Source of the DNA: Clostridiaceae bacterium M8S5
Lineage (GTDB): Bacteria > Bacillota > Clostridia > Tissierellales > MCWD3
Direction of reading: 5' to 3'
NCBI GenBank assembly: GCA_029227815.1
Contig: CP118523.1
Coordinates: 4,331,500-4,395,499, forward strand
DNA: 64,000 nucleotides
A program made the position numbers and the translations under genes. Below the pieces are notes generated by a model, which did not search any database, was not told the DNA's origin, and was given only the letters and a program-made list of their open reading frames with translations. Positions 43,766-53,401 of the stretch are shown here, one piece after another (positions within the stretch are counted from its first letter, which is position 1; every line of letters starts with the position of its first letter).

Positions 43766-44932
43766 TTATGAAGGTGTCCTTCCTAATATAACTTGTATCT
43801 TTCTTTGTCTTCTATTTCTAATTATATCTATCGTAACTGAATCGTTGGGACTAAGTTCATATAAGTACCTTCTAAGTGTACTCATATCTTCTATTTGTTT
43901 ATCATCAATTTTAGTAAGTATATCTGATGCTTTTATTCCCGCTTTAAAAGCAGGTGAGTCTTTGGCTACTTCTACTATTACAACTCCACTGTCCGCCCCT
44001 GTTCTCTCTCCTGTGGCTCTCTCATAGATATCTACAGGGTAGCCTCCTATCCCTATATATGCTAAGTCAAATTTACCATTTTTTATTATTTGCTCTATTA
44101 TTGGCTTTGCTGTATTTATTGGTACTGAGAACCCTAGCCCTTCTGCCGATGTAATCTTGGCTGTGTTCACTCCTATTACTTGACCTTTTGCGTTTAACAA
44201 TGGCCCTCCGCTATTGCCTGGGTTTATTGATGCATCTGTCTGTATCAAGTCATCTATCAATACTGCCTGTGTTCTTATACTTCTTTTTAATCCACTTATT
44301 ATACCCAACGTTACTGTCCTTTGAAACTGTAATCCAAGTGGATTGCCTATAGCTATAGCCAACTCGCCAACTTCCAAATTATCCGAATCTCCAAGTTCTG
44401 CTGGCACTAAATTATTTGACTTTGTTTTTATTATAGCTAAATCGAGCGCTTGCTCATACCATACTATAGATGCTTTTTCTTTTGTGCCATTTTCATATTG
44501 AACTGTTATGTCCTTTGCTTTACCATCACCTATAACATGTGAGTTTGTAAGTATGTATCCTTTGCTATCTATTATTATTCCTGAGCCAAGTCCCTGAACT
44601 TCTTGTAATCTATTAAAATAACTGCTCTTTAGCTCTACTGTTGTTATCCCTACTACTGACTTCATGCTTTTTTTGTATACTGCTGTGACATTTGTTATTC
44701 CATTATTAGGATTTATAGTTATCGGCTGTGGATTCTTTATTTCAGGAGCAGGTGTAGTTTCTCCATAAAAATACGTTAAAGCTATATAAGCCACTATTAG
44801 TCCACCTATTATTGCTGATATTAGTGAGATTATTATATATATAACAGTACTTTTTCTTTGTCTGCTAGAATATATAATTTGTGGATTGCTTGATTCCCTA
44901 TTGTAGATATTTTTTTGATTATTTTCATCCAA
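43766..44932 (-). CDS. htrA: HtrA/DegP family membrane-anchored serine protease
   Basis: A 388-residue protein. N-terminal cytoplasmic part, one membrane helix (about 29-55), trypsin-like domain with His132 (TNSHVI), Asp164 (LDLAII) and Ser241 (GNSGGP), then a PDZ domain (about 290-385; SGVVIVEVAKDSPAFKAGIKASDILTKI). It degrades or refolds damaged exported proteins at the outer face of the membrane. The start is a TTG at 44932 behind AAGAGGTG. It follows walJ by 28 bp in the conserved wal-rlmH order. Confidence 0.95.
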   Translation of the reverse strand: MDENNQKNIYNRESSNPQIIYSSRQRKSTVIYIIISLISAIIGGLIVAYIALTYFYGETTPAPEIKNPQPITINPNNGITNVTAVYKKSMKSVVGITTVELKSSYFNRLQEVQGLGSGIIIDSKGYILTNSHVIGDGKAKDITVQYENGTKEKASIVWYEQALDLAIIKTKSNNLVPAELGDSDNLEVGELAIAIGNPLGLQFQRTVTLGIISGLKRSIRTQAVLIDDLIQTDASINPGNSGGPLLNAKGQVIGVNTAKITSAEGLGFSVPINTAKPIIEQIIKNGKFDLAYIGIGGYPVDIYERATGERTGADSGVVIVEVAKDSPAFKAGIKASDILTKIDDKQIEDMSTLRRYLYELSPNDSVTIDIIRNRRQRKIQVILGRTPS

Positions 44933-44960
44933 TGTTAAAGCACCTCTTCATACTATTGTA

Positions 44961-45755
44961 TTATAGAGTATATACTTTTGATGGTTTGGACCTATAAGTC
45001 ATATCTAGTTTCACATCTTTTTTTATGTCTATACCTGATTGTGTCATGATATCGCTAACTGTTTTATATGCTAGCTCTGGAAAGTTGTTTTCTTGACTTA
45101 AATGTGCCAATAATATGACCTTCATATCATAAGTATATACATCTGTTATTGTTTCTCCTGCTACTTCATTAGATATATGTCCAAAATCTCCTAATATTCT
45201 TTTCTTAAGTGGCCATGGATATCTACCTACTCTTACCATCTCCGGATTATGATTTGATTCTAGAAGTAATAGGTTTGATTTTTTTATTTTCTTTTTTATT
45301 TCTTCATCTACATGCCCAGTGTCTGTTAATAAGCTTATTTTTGTGCTTTTATGGTTGATACAGTACCCTACTGGATCGGATGCATCGTGATGAATTTTAA
45401 AACTCTCTATCCCTAAGTCCGCTATTTCAAAATGATCTCCTGTGGTAAATGTCTTTATGTTTTCTTCTTTAACTTTTCCCATACTATTTCTCATACTTTC
45501 CCATGTATTAGTATTTACATAAATGGGTAAATTAAACCTTCTGGATAATATTCCCACTCCTTTTACATGGTCTGAATGTTCATGTGTAACTAATATACCA
45601 TTTATCGTCTTAGGATCTACCTGTATTGATTCTAGTGCTTGTTGTATTCTCTTTCCGCTTAATCCTGCATCTACTAATATTCTTATTTTTTCTGTCTCTA
45701 TGTATTGACAATTTCCACTACTACCGCTTGCTAATGAACAAAATCTTATCGACAT
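44961..45755 (-). CDS. walJ: WalJ/YycJ metallo-beta-lactamase-fold protein
   Basis: A 264-residue MBL-fold enzyme. Metal motif THEHSDH near 57-63, then the later Asp in LLTDTGH and the His in GHISNEVAGE and LLAHLS. The start MSIRFCSLASGSSGNCQYIE is characteristic of YycJ. The family is predicted to be a nuclease and links cell-wall control to chromosome replication in Bacillus. It follows murA and precedes htrA. Confidence 0.93.
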   Translation of the reverse strand: MSIRFCSLASGSSGNCQYIETEKIRILVDAGLSGKRIQQALESIQVDPKTINGILVTHEHSDHVKGVGILSRRFNLPIYVNTNTWESMRNSMGKVKEENIKTFTTGDHFEIADLGIESFKIHHDASDPVGYCINHKSTKISLLTDTGHVDEEIKKKIKKSNLLLLESNHNPEMVRVGRYPWPLKKRILGDFGHISNEVAGETITDVYTYDMKVILLAHLSQENNFPELAYKTVSDIMTQSGIDIKKDVKLDMTYRSKPSKVYTL

Positions 45756-45791
45756 TTAATTCCTCCAATATATTTTTTAGATATAGAAAAA

Positions 45792-45807
45792 ACCGAGAAA
45801 TCTCGGT
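45792..45807 (-). terminator. Terminator of murA
   Basis: ACCGAGA pairs with TCTCGGT around an AA loop (extended A-T pairs), followed by TTTTTT on the minus strand. It separates murA from walJ, suggesting separate transcription units. Confidence 0.8.
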
Positions 45808-45862
45808 CATTATTTTTTTCTACGATTACACTTTTAATAATCTACAAGCTATTATTTGATTT

Positions 45863-47113
45863 TTATATCCTTACAATTTTAGCTCCTAGATTTTTCATTT
45901 TTGTTTCCATTGATACATAGCCTCTATATATATGCTGTATGTTATCAATTTCTGTTGTACCTTCTGCTATCAAGCCAGCTATTACAAATGCTGCTCCAGC
46001 TCTTAGGTCGGTTGCTGATATTTTTGCACCACTTAGTTTGTCTATTCCTTTAATTACTGCTGTCTTTCCATCAACTTTTATATTAGCGCCCATGCGCTTC
46101 AACTCATCTACATACTTAAATCTTGCTTCAAATACAGTTTCTGTGACCATACTAGTCCCCTTTATTGTTGATAACAATACGGCCATAGGTTGCTGTAAAT
46201 CTGTTGCTAGTCCAGGGTATGTAAGCGTCTTAATGTTAACATTTTTAAGATTTCTCGTTACTCTTACTCTAACGGAATTATCATATTCTCTTACCTCTAC
46301 ACCCATTTCTCTAAGCTTAGCTATCACAGCCTCTAGATGCTTTGGTATAACATCCTTTACTAATACATCTCCACCTGTTGCAGCTGCAGCAACCATATAT
46401 GTTCCTGCTTCTATCATATCTGGTATAATGCTATATGTGCATCCATGAAGCTTTTCCACTCCACTAATCTTTATTAAATCTGTTCCTGCACCTCTTATAT
46501 TTGCTCCCATTGAGTTAAGAAAATTCGCTGTATCAACTATATGTGGCTCTTTTGCAGCATTTTCTATTATTGTATTTCCTTTCGCGAGTACTGCTGCTAG
46601 CATTATATTTATTGTTGCTCCTACACTAGCAAAATCTAAATATATGTTTGTACCTTTTAAACCTTCTCCATTACATTTTATTATTCCATGATCTATTTTT
46701 ACATCTGCTCCTAATGCTTCAAATCCTTTTATGTGTAAATCTATCGGTCTAGCCCCTATATCACAGCCTCCAGGATATACTATGCTTCCTCCTTTAAATC
46801 TACCAAGAGCTACTCCTGCTAGGTAATATGAAGCTCTTAGTTGCTTTGCAAGCTCATATGGTGCTGTTTTATTTTCTACATTTGTTGCGTCAATTGTCAT
46901 TACGCCATCATCGCTTAAGTGAACTTTTCCACCTAATGTTTCTATTATATTTTTTAATATATATACATCCTTTATCAAAGGTATATTCTCTATTACACTT
47001 TTATCTGCAGCTAGTAATGATGCTGTTATTATTGGAAGTGCTGCATTTTTAAAACCACTAATGCTTACTTCTCCGTTAAGTTTTACTCCACCTTCTATAA
47101 CTAATTTATTCAT
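45863..47113 (-). CDS. murA: UDP-N-acetylglucosamine 1-carboxyvinyltransferase
   Basis: A 416-residue EPSP-synthase-fold enzyme that transfers enolpyruvate from PEP to UDP-GlcNAc, the first committed step of peptidoglycan synthesis. Marks: GFKNAALPI (Lys22 region), active-site Cys117 in [16 protein letters not shown], and the C-terminal [13 protein letters not shown]. The Cys indicates fosfomycin sensitivity at this position. The nearest good ribosome site (GGGGTGAG) is some 30 bases before the ATG, with a small hairpin between, which is unusual. Clostridia often carry two murA paralogues; this is one. Confidence 0.95.
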   Translation of the reverse strand: MNKLVIEGGVKLNGEVSISGFKNAALPIITASLLAADKSVIENIPLIKDVYILKNIIETLGGKVHLSDDGVMTIDATNVENKTAPYELAKQLRASYYLAGVALGRFKGGSIVYPGGCDIGARPIDLHIKGFEALGADVKIDHGIIKCNGEGLKGTNIYLDFASVGATINIMLAAVLAKGNTIIENAAKEPHIVDTANFLNSMGANIRGAGTDLIKISGVEKLHGCTYSIIPDMIEAGTYMVAAAATGGDVLVKDVIPKHLEAVIAKLREMGVEVREYDNSVRVRVTRNLKNVNIKTLTYPGLATDLQQPMAVLLSTIKGTSMVTETVFEARFKYVDELKRMGANIKVDGKTAVIKGIDKLSGAKISATDLRAGAAFVIAGLIAEGTTEIDNIQHIYRGYVSMETKMKNLGAKIVRI

Positions 47114-47150
47114 AGGTCTAACTGAATAAGTTCAGTCTAACTCACCCCTC
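47114..47150 (-). promoter_or_regulatory. murA leader hairpin between ribosome site and start
   Basis: Between GGGGTGAG and the ATG lie CTGAACTTATTCAG (a 5-4-5 hairpin) and a 7-bp direct repeat GTTAGAC on each side. Folding would bring the ribosome site to a normal distance, so translation could depend on this hairpin. Inferred from sequence only. Confidence 0.4.
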
Positions 47151-47337
47151 TTTATATTTTTTATTTTTAAACGGCGTGTTTTGATCTTTCTGTGTATAAA
47201 TAGGTTATTCTTATTATATTATATATAATTTTTCGTTTTTTTCAAATAGCAATATTAAAATTACAGTAAAATTTAGTATGTTATTTAACAAATACCAGCC
47301 CCAAAATGTATAATATTTATAAATATTCAATTTTAAA

Positions 47338-48207
47338 CTAGTATTCCTCCAATATTATTAACTCTCCATCATTCATTTTGACTCTCCATGCAGGAACCGC
47401 ATCTCCTTCTTTTGCTTGTTTATTATGGTTTATTATTTCGTCTCTTGACGAAAAATAATAGCACATAGACATATCAACTATTGATTTGCCATATGCTTCT
47501 TTTCTTGAAAGCAATCTCAGTAGAGCTTTTTGTGGAGATCCCATTTTTATTTCACTATTTTTCTCTTTTTTGACCTCTAGCCATTTCCTTTTAAAATTTT
47601 TTATGCCAAATTGATCTATCTCAAATATCATATATGAATCTTCTATAAGCATATTATTATAAAACTTTGTAAAATGCAAATTATATTTATTTCCTTTTTT
47701 GGTGTAATTGGTCAATTTCATATCGTCGGTATTGAATTCTAGACGCTTTAGAAAGTCTTTGCACATATTCTCTAATTTTTCTTGATTTATATTTTCTATA
47801 TCAAGTTTACTTTCTCTTCTATAGTCTCTATATTCTATTACATTATTTGCACCATACAAAATAAGCTCTTCACCTGTACTCTTGTAGGTCAATGTGTGTT
47901 CTTTATAGTCTTTTTTTTGAGCATAACTGTTAAAGAATCTACTTGCTAGCTTATTTTTATTAAATTCACTTGAATACGATTCATATTCTATTGTTATTAG
48001 TGTCTTTACAGGAGCCTGGTTTAATATTTCACAATCTATTTTTATGTCTTTGTCTTCTAATTCTTTGACTACCATTTGCACAAACTTATCATCTACTGTA
48101 TTACCTTTTTTAGTACTATTGTCTATATCTATTTTAACATATAGTAAAAATAAGTTTGTTATTATGAATACTACTATTAATATGCTTTTTGCTTTTGACC
48201 AATTCAT
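47338..48207 (-). CDS. walI: WalI/YycI-like regulatory membrane protein
   Basis: A 289-residue protein from the ATG at 48207 behind GGATGGTG. It starts MNWSKAKSILIVVFIITNLFLL, the typical YycI N-terminal anchor, then an extracytoplasmic domain of about 260 residues ending GDAVPAWRVKMNDGELIILEE. YycI with YycH binds the WalK kinase membrane segment and tunes its activity. Position after the YycH-like gene supports the call; sequence similarity is mainly in the anchor and the last 60 residues. Confidence 0.8.
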   Translation of the reverse strand: MNWSKAKSILIVVFIITNLFLLYVKIDIDNSTKKGNTVDDKFVQMVVKELEDKDIKIDCEILNQAPVKTLITIEYESYSSEFNKNKLASRFFNSYAQKKDYKEHTLTYKSTGEELILYGANNVIEYRDYRRESKLDIENINQEKLENMCKDFLKRLEFNTDDMKLTNYTKKGNKYNLHFTKFYNNMLIEDSYMIFEIDQFGIKNFKRKWLEVKKEKNSEIKMGSPQKALLRLLSRKEAYGKSIVDMSMCYYFSSRDEIINHNKQAKEGDAVPAWRVKMNDGELIILEEY

Positions 48208-48242
48208 TAGAACACCATCCATATATCTGACATAGTTATTTT

Positions 48243-49655
48243 TTACTTTTCATCAATCAACAATCCATTTTCCGCATCATATACGTATACATGATCACCT
48301 ATTTCTATAACCCATGAGGCTCTAAGTTTAGAAAATGTATTGTTATCAATTAAATCATAGTATCTAAAATATACATTATCGATATTATTTAAAAAATCAT
48401 CCTCAACTTTGCCTTTCTTTTTTTCGTTTTTGCTCTGAAATTTGTTACCCATATAGTTATAGTTTTTCTCTATTATATCTTTTGGTGAAAGCACGTTAAA
48501 AGGATTAGTATCCACCAATACTTCTCTTATACATGACTTATATTTTGTCACTGTACTTCCGTATACTTCCATCTCTATAGGACTTGATAAATATTTATTG
48601 TTTATCGATGTTCTTACTGGTCTATTAAATATATTATATGAAAAACTAAATCTATAGCCTTTGTTTTTATCATTATCTAAATCTTCTATATGTGTTAAAT
48701 ATATATTACTTGTATACTCTGTTTTCTCTACTATAAAATTAACTGCTGCAATAAAACTATTATACAAATCTTTGTCTAATACACTCTCTCCTGAGTTATC
48801 ATAATACTCTATTATTCCGTTATTTCTTAATACTAGATTTTTTTGTCCATACATATATATCTTAGTATCGTCATCTTGAACTATCTTTCTTATATAGTTT
48901 ATGTCTTTTTCTAAGTATTTACTTGCTATATTTTCCATATCTTTCTCTGATACATATTCTTTTACATACGGACTTGTAATCTTCTTTGATACATTTACCG
49001 GAATAAATATGTCTTTACTCTTATCGCCTATAAAAAGTTTGTATCCTTCGTAGTATTTAGGTAGCTCATCATCTAACTTTATACTCTCAGCTATTTCATT
49101 CAATTCTTCAAGCTTTATTGCTCCATTTTTAAGCTTTACATAGCTTTTATCATTAGCTATGATTACATAATGATCGGAACCTAGATAAAAATATAATACA
49201 TTCATATCTTTTATATACTTAGAGATTATGCTTATATCCTTTATCCCAAGTACTTTACTAGCAAATTTAATATCAATTAAATCATCAAATTTCATCACTA
49301 TTGATTTTTGAGAATACATTTCATTTTGTAATTCTTCATCAACTTCTCCGTATAGACTAACGTTTGTCTTATCATCATCTAAATAATCCTTTAAACCACT
49401 TTGTCCGAGCGTCCATACTTTGTATTTGTTATTACTATATATCATCTTGTGGTGGCTATCTGAATAATTTATTATAAATCTACTCGGTGCAAGAAAATCA
49501 CCACTATTGATTACTTCATTTGTAGATATTTTTTTCTTGTTAAAAATAAAATTCGTATTAAAAGAAATCCCTGTCAGAAGTTCATGACAGAGTATTATAC
49601 TAATTATAAATAATCCTATTAAGGTATATGTTTTTAATCTTTCTATTTTCACCAT
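48243..49655 (-). CDS. walH: WalH/YycH-like regulatory membrane protein
   Basis: A 470-residue protein read from the ATG at 49655, six bases after GGAG; the frame to 49667 begins inside the ribosome site. One N-terminal membrane helix (about 6-25), then a large extracytoplasmic part ending in YDAENGLLID. Divergent in sequence, but its length, topology and place between walK and walI match YycH. It should act with WalI on the WalK kinase. Confidence 0.75.
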   Translation of the reverse strand: MVKIERLKTYTLIGLFIISIILCHELLTGISFNTNFIFNKKKISTNEVINSGDFLAPSRFIINYSDSHHKMIYSNNKYKVWTLGQSGLKDYLDDDKTNVSLYGEVDEELQNEMYSQKSIVMKFDDLIDIKFASKVLGIKDISIISKYIKDMNVLYFYLGSDHYVIIANDKSYVKLKNGAIKLEELNEIAESIKLDDELPKYYEGYKLFIGDKSKDIFIPVNVSKKITSPYVKEYVSEKDMENIASKYLEKDINYIRKIVQDDDTKIYMYGQKNLVLRNNGIIEYYDNSGESVLDKDLYNSFIAAVNFIVEKTEYTSNIYLTHIEDLDNDKNKGYRFSFSYNIFNRPVRTSINNKYLSSPIEMEVYGSTVTKYKSCIREVLVDTNPFNVLSPKDIIEKNYNYMGNKFQSKNEKKKGKVEDDFLNNIDNVYFRYYDLIDNNTFSKLRASWVIEIGDHVYVYDAENGLLIDEK

Positions 49656-49682
49656 AGTCATCTCCAAGACTAATCTTTAAGT

Positions 49683-50429
49683 TTATTGATTGCTATTCTC
49701 TGATTTTGGTTTTTCTACATTTATGTTATTTGTTTTTATTTTCTCAATATATTCCTTAGCCTTTTCTTCGTCTGCAATAATAATATTCTTTAGCACTGCT
49801 TTTAAAACATTTCCTTTTGAATCTCTTATAAATATTATTATTTTTATGTTTCCAGTTTCTACATTTATTTCTTCTGTAAATATTCCTAATTCTTTTACTT
49901 GTATTTCTTTGGCTATCAGCCTAGTTGCTTTATCTATATCTTTAAGTATCTCATCCTTGTTCTCTAGTTTATCTATATCAAGCTCTTTATTGTTTGCATC
50001 TAATATCTTAACTTTATCTACTTGATTCGCTTGTGAATTTGTTTCTTTGTTTTCTGTTTTATTTACTGCTGGTTTTACTTCTTTTGCTGTATTTTTAACG
50101 TCTTCTTTTTTATCTGTTTTGTTTGCTTGATCATTATTTTCTATTTGCAAAAAGTCTTTTATATCTTTTTTACTATCAACTTTATATACTTCTATTAAAA
50201 CCTTTAGCCCTTCTTTAGCCTTCCCTGAAACTAATATTTTCTTTTCTGATGTGACTAAATTATCTTCAGGAGACGTTATAGCTATGCTCTCTATTAATTT
50301 TTGATTTTCCATTTTAACCGCTTCACCAATTTTAGGTTGTACTGAATCCATTTCTGGCTTTGCGTACGAAGCTGTACCCATTGCTAAAACTGCTAGTAAA
50401 CTTACTCCCATCAAAATTCTTTTTAGCAT
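49683..50429 (-). CDS. Exported protein of unknown function in the wal operon
   Basis: A 248-residue protein. Signal peptide 1-23 ending at ASYA. A short beta-domain (about 48-85; IAITSPEDNLVTSEKKILVSG) resembles an Ig-like or cell-adhesion fold. A linker (about 95-140) is very rich in Lys, Asn and Glu. A second part (about 140-225) reads ETGNIKIIIFIRDSKGNVLKAVLK. Family not recognised. It lies between walK and walH, where Bacillus has no extra gene, so a role in WalK sensing is possible. GGAGG precedes the start. Confidence 0.7.
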   Translation of the reverse strand: MLKRILMGVSLLAVLAMGTASYAKPEMDSVQPKIGEAVKMENQKLIESIAITSPEDNLVTSEKKILVSGKAKEGLKVLIEVYKVDSKKDIKDFLQIENNDQANKTDKKEDVKNTAKEVKPAVNKTENKETNSQANQVDKVKILDANNKELDIDKLENKDEILKDIDKATRLIAKEIQVKELGIFTEEINVETGNIKIIIFIRDSKGNVLKAVLKNIIIADEEKAKEYIEKIKTNNINVEKPKSENSNQ

Positions 50430-50533
50430 AATTTATTCCTCCCAAACAATATAGTCACAATTCTACATCATTATTATATACTAGTTTTGTTACAACCGTA
50501 TTACAAGCGAATTAAGAAAGAATTACACTACTT

Positions 50534-52330
50534 TCAGTTATCGTTATTCACTAATGGCAACATTATTTTGACTTCTGTACCTTTATTATATTCGCTATTA
50601 ATTTCAATAGTTCCTTTATGTGCTTGTACTATTTGTTTAGCTATTGATAATCCTAAACCTGTACCTCCCATTTCTCTGGATCTAGCTTTATCAACTCTAT
50701 AGAAGCGTTCAAATATTCTATTCAAATCATCCTTTGGTATGCCTAGACCATTATCCTTTATTACAATATTCAATGTATCCATGACTTTGAACACATTTAG
50801 AGATATAGCTCCTCCATCTGGAGTATACTTGATGGCATTACTTAGTATATTTAGTATTACTTGCTCTATACCATCTCTGTCTACATGTATATTTGGCAAT
50901 CCCTCTTCTATTGTTGTAGTAAGTGCTTGGTTCTTATCCTTAGCAGCCATTGTTAACTTCATTACTGCTTTATCAATAAGCTCTTTGACTTCTAAGTCTT
51001 TAAATTTCCACTTTGTCTGTTTATAATCCATATTAGATAACTGTAATAAATCCCTAACTATTCTAGTCATTCTATCACATTCACTATTCACTATCTCTAG
51101 AAAATTAAGTGTTAATTCTTTCTCGTCTATTACGCCATCTATTATCGTCTCTGTATAACTTTTTATAGTTGTTATTGGTGTTTTTAGCTCATGAGATACA
51201 TTAGCTACAAACTCTCTTCTCATATTCTCTAGCTTTTGTTGCTCTGTTACATCTTGTAATACTGCTATTATTCCACCAATTTCTTGATTGTCATTTTTAA
51301 ATGGTGCATATTTTACTAAATAGGAATGATTATCTTTACTTATAAGTTCACTACCTCTATAATCACTACTTTGATTCATATGTTTTAGTGTCAATTTTGA
51401 ATCTAATTTTGATATAACTGTATCGTAATCTACATCAGTTAGTGCATCAAACTCTATATTCAATATATTAAGAGCTATAGGATTTGCATGCAATATATTA
51501 CCTTTTATATCACATCCAATAACTCCATCTGCCATATGATTAAATATCGTATCCATTTTACTCTTTTCTCTGTATATCTCTGCTAGTGTGATTTTGAGTT
51601 TCTCTGTAAGTGTGTTAAACATTGTAGCAAGCTGACCTATTTCATCCTCCGATTTGACTTCTACTCTTTGGTCAAAGTCTCCACTTACCATTTGCTTGGC
51701 TTTTATTGTAACATCATTTATTGGTATGGTTACACTCTTTGCTATAACGAAACCTATGCATATAGTAACTAAAAGTGCTAATATTGTACCTTCTATCATT
51801 ATAACTTTAGACCTATTTAACATAGCATCTACTTCTTTAAGCTCACTCGTTACATATATAAGTCCTATTACTTCATCATTTTCGTCAGTTACTGGATGTA
51901 CCAAATGATTTTCTCTGGAGTCATCTTGGTGCTGAATCCCTATGGATTCTTTTCCTTCATTTAATGAATATAATATATATTCTGGATTAATTTCTTTAAA
52001 ATCAAACACACTTTTGCCAATATCTTTATTATTCCAAGGTATCGTTCCAACTATTTTTGGATAATCAGATTTCTCTATTATATATATTTTATAACCTATA
52101 GGTACAGGCCAATTGTTAAATGCACTTTCTTTTATTTCGTCCCACTTTCTTGCTTTTATCTCTTGTGACACGTCAAGCACCCTACCTACATATCCGTTCA
52201 TTGTTTTATCTATCTGTTCGATTTGTACTTTCTCAAACTGTTTTATTATAAATACCCCTACTATAAGCATAGCTATAAAAACTAATAGGAAATAAATCGT
52301 CGTAAATTTCCACCTTATGCTTTTAAACAT
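50534..52330 (-). CDS. walK: Cell-wall sensor histidine kinase WalK
   Basis: A 598-residue kinase with the full WalK layout: helix 1 (about 9-29), extracytoplasmic domain (30-175), helix 2 (176-197), HAMP (198-250), PAS (about 258-365; NHMADGVIGCDIKGNILHAN), HisKA with His380 in ANVSHELKTP, and HATPase with NILSNAIKYTPDGG, DNGLGIP and GTGLGLSIAK. It phosphorylates WalR in response to wall status. It starts 2 bp after walR, with AGGAGG. Its neighbours are the WalH/WalI-like proteins. Confidence 0.96.
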   Translation of the reverse strand: MFKSIRWKFTTIYFLLVFIAMLIVGVFIIKQFEKVQIEQIDKTMNGYVGRVLDVSQEIKARKWDEIKESAFNNWPVPIGYKIYIIEKSDYPKIVGTIPWNNKDIGKSVFDFKEINPEYILYSLNEGKESIGIQHQDDSRENHLVHPVTDENDEVIGLIYVTSELKEVDAMLNRSKVIMIEGTILALLVTICIGFVIAKSVTIPINDVTIKAKQMVSGDFDQRVEVKSEDEIGQLATMFNTLTEKLKITLAEIYREKSKMDTIFNHMADGVIGCDIKGNILHANPIALNILNIEFDALTDVDYDTVISKLDSKLTLKHMNQSSDYRGSELISKDNHSYLVKYAPFKNDNQEIGGIIAVLQDVTEQQKLENMRREFVANVSHELKTPITTIKSYTETIIDGVIDEKELTLNFLEIVNSECDRMTRIVRDLLQLSNMDYKQTKWKFKDLEVKELIDKAVMKLTMAAKDKNQALTTTIEEGLPNIHVDRDGIEQVILNILSNAIKYTPDGGAISLNVFKVMDTLNIVIKDNGLGIPKDDLNRIFERFYRVDKARSREMGGTGLGLSIAKQIVQAHKGTIEINSEYNKGTEVKIMLPLVNNDN

Positions 52331-52332
52331 TA

Positions 52333-53022
52333 CTAGTTCCTCCTAAAATAGTACCCTACCCCTCTTTTTGTAATAATGTATTTTGCATTGCTTGAGTTGT
52401 CCTCTATTTTTTGTCTTAATCTTCTAACTGTAACGTCTACTGTTCTAATATCTCCATAATACTCATAACCCCAAACTTCTTCTAATAACTGCTCTCTAGA
52501 AAAAACTTGTTCTGTTCTCATGCATAGAAATTTAAGTAGCTCAAATTCTCTTAAAGTTAAATCTACTACTTTCTCATTTTTAGTAACTTCATATTTGTTT
52601 AAATCTATCATCAAATCTCCTGAGACAATTATATCTTTATTAGTAGTTGCAGCTACCATTTCTCCTCTTCTGATATTTGCTTTTACTCTTGCTAGTAACT
52701 CTCTCATGCTAAACGGCTTTGTAATATAGTCATCCGCACCTAGCTCTAAACCTAATATCTTATCCACTTCTTCTTCTTTTGCTGTAAGCATCAAAATAGG
52801 CGTGCTTAGCTTTTGTCTTATCTCTTTTAACACTTGAAATCCATCCTTGTTAGGTAACATTACATCTAACAGTATTAAATCTGGCTCATGTGCAAGTGCT
52901 TTTTTTACTGCTTCGTCACCCTCGTATGCTAAGCTAACGTCATAACCTTCTTTTTCCAAATTAAATCTCAAAATATCAGCAATCGGTCTCTCATCGTCTA
53001 CAACTAAAATCTTTTTGCCCAA
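52333..53022 (-). CDS. walR: Cell-wall response regulator WalR
   Basis: A 229-residue OmpR-type regulator from a TTG at 53022, six bases after AGAGGTG; the GTG at 53031 is part of the ribosome site. The N-terminus then reads MGKKILVVDDERPIADIL, as in WalR elsewhere. Phosphoacceptor Asp53 (ILLDVMLP), receiver Lys in ITKPFSMRELLARV, and winged helix with YYGDIRTVDVTVRRLRQKIE. It controls wall hydrolases and wall metabolism and is usually essential; the M23 genes at 57.8-64 kb are plausible members of its regulon. Confidence 0.96.
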   Translation of the reverse strand: MGKKILVVDDERPIADILRFNLEKEGYDVSLAYEGDEAVKKALAHEPDLILLDVMLPNKDGFQVLKEIRQKLSTPILMLTAKEEEVDKILGLELGADDYITKPFSMRELLARVKANIRRGEMVAATTNKDIIVSGDLMIDLNKYEVTKNEKVVDLTLREFELLKFLCMRTEQVFSREQLLEEVWGYEYYGDIRTVDVTVRRLRQKIEDNSSNAKYIITKRGVGYYFRRN

Positions 53023-53320
53023 TACTTTCACCTCTTTATCAATTTACTCTTTCTTATTTATAATAGTGTCAATCTACCAACCATCTCTTTATCAGTATCA
53101 TAATTTCCATGTATATAACCTATATTTGAAATATTCAGTAGTTCTTCTATAATCAATAATTTCTTTTTCATGCTCTCTTTTTTGTACAATCATTTTCATT
53201 ATATCATAGTATACTTGAAACTTCATTTCCAATTTATATAATATTAGATTTGTAACATATATTTAATTTTACATTTTGCATTATAATGAATTATTCAGAT
53301 ATTGTCAAATTTTATATAAT
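53023..53320. other. Gap upstream of walR
   Basis: About 300 bp, AT-rich, presumably holding the wal operon promoter. No -35/-10 pair or WalR-type repeat (TGTWAH-N5-TGTWAH) could be assigned with confidence. Confidence 0.4.
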
Positions 53321-53361
53321 AAAGGCACAATTAATTCCTACTAGAAGTTAATCATGCCTTT
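53321..53361 (-). terminator. Terminator of the stalk-domain gene
   Basis: AAAGGCATGATTAACTTC and GAATTAATTGTGCCTTT on the minus strand pair with few mismatches across a 6-nt loop, followed by a T-rich run, 40 bp after the stop at 53402. Confidence 0.75.
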
Positions 53362-53401
53362 TCTATGGTTATATAGCTTATTCTTATTATAAGTTTATGT
53401 C

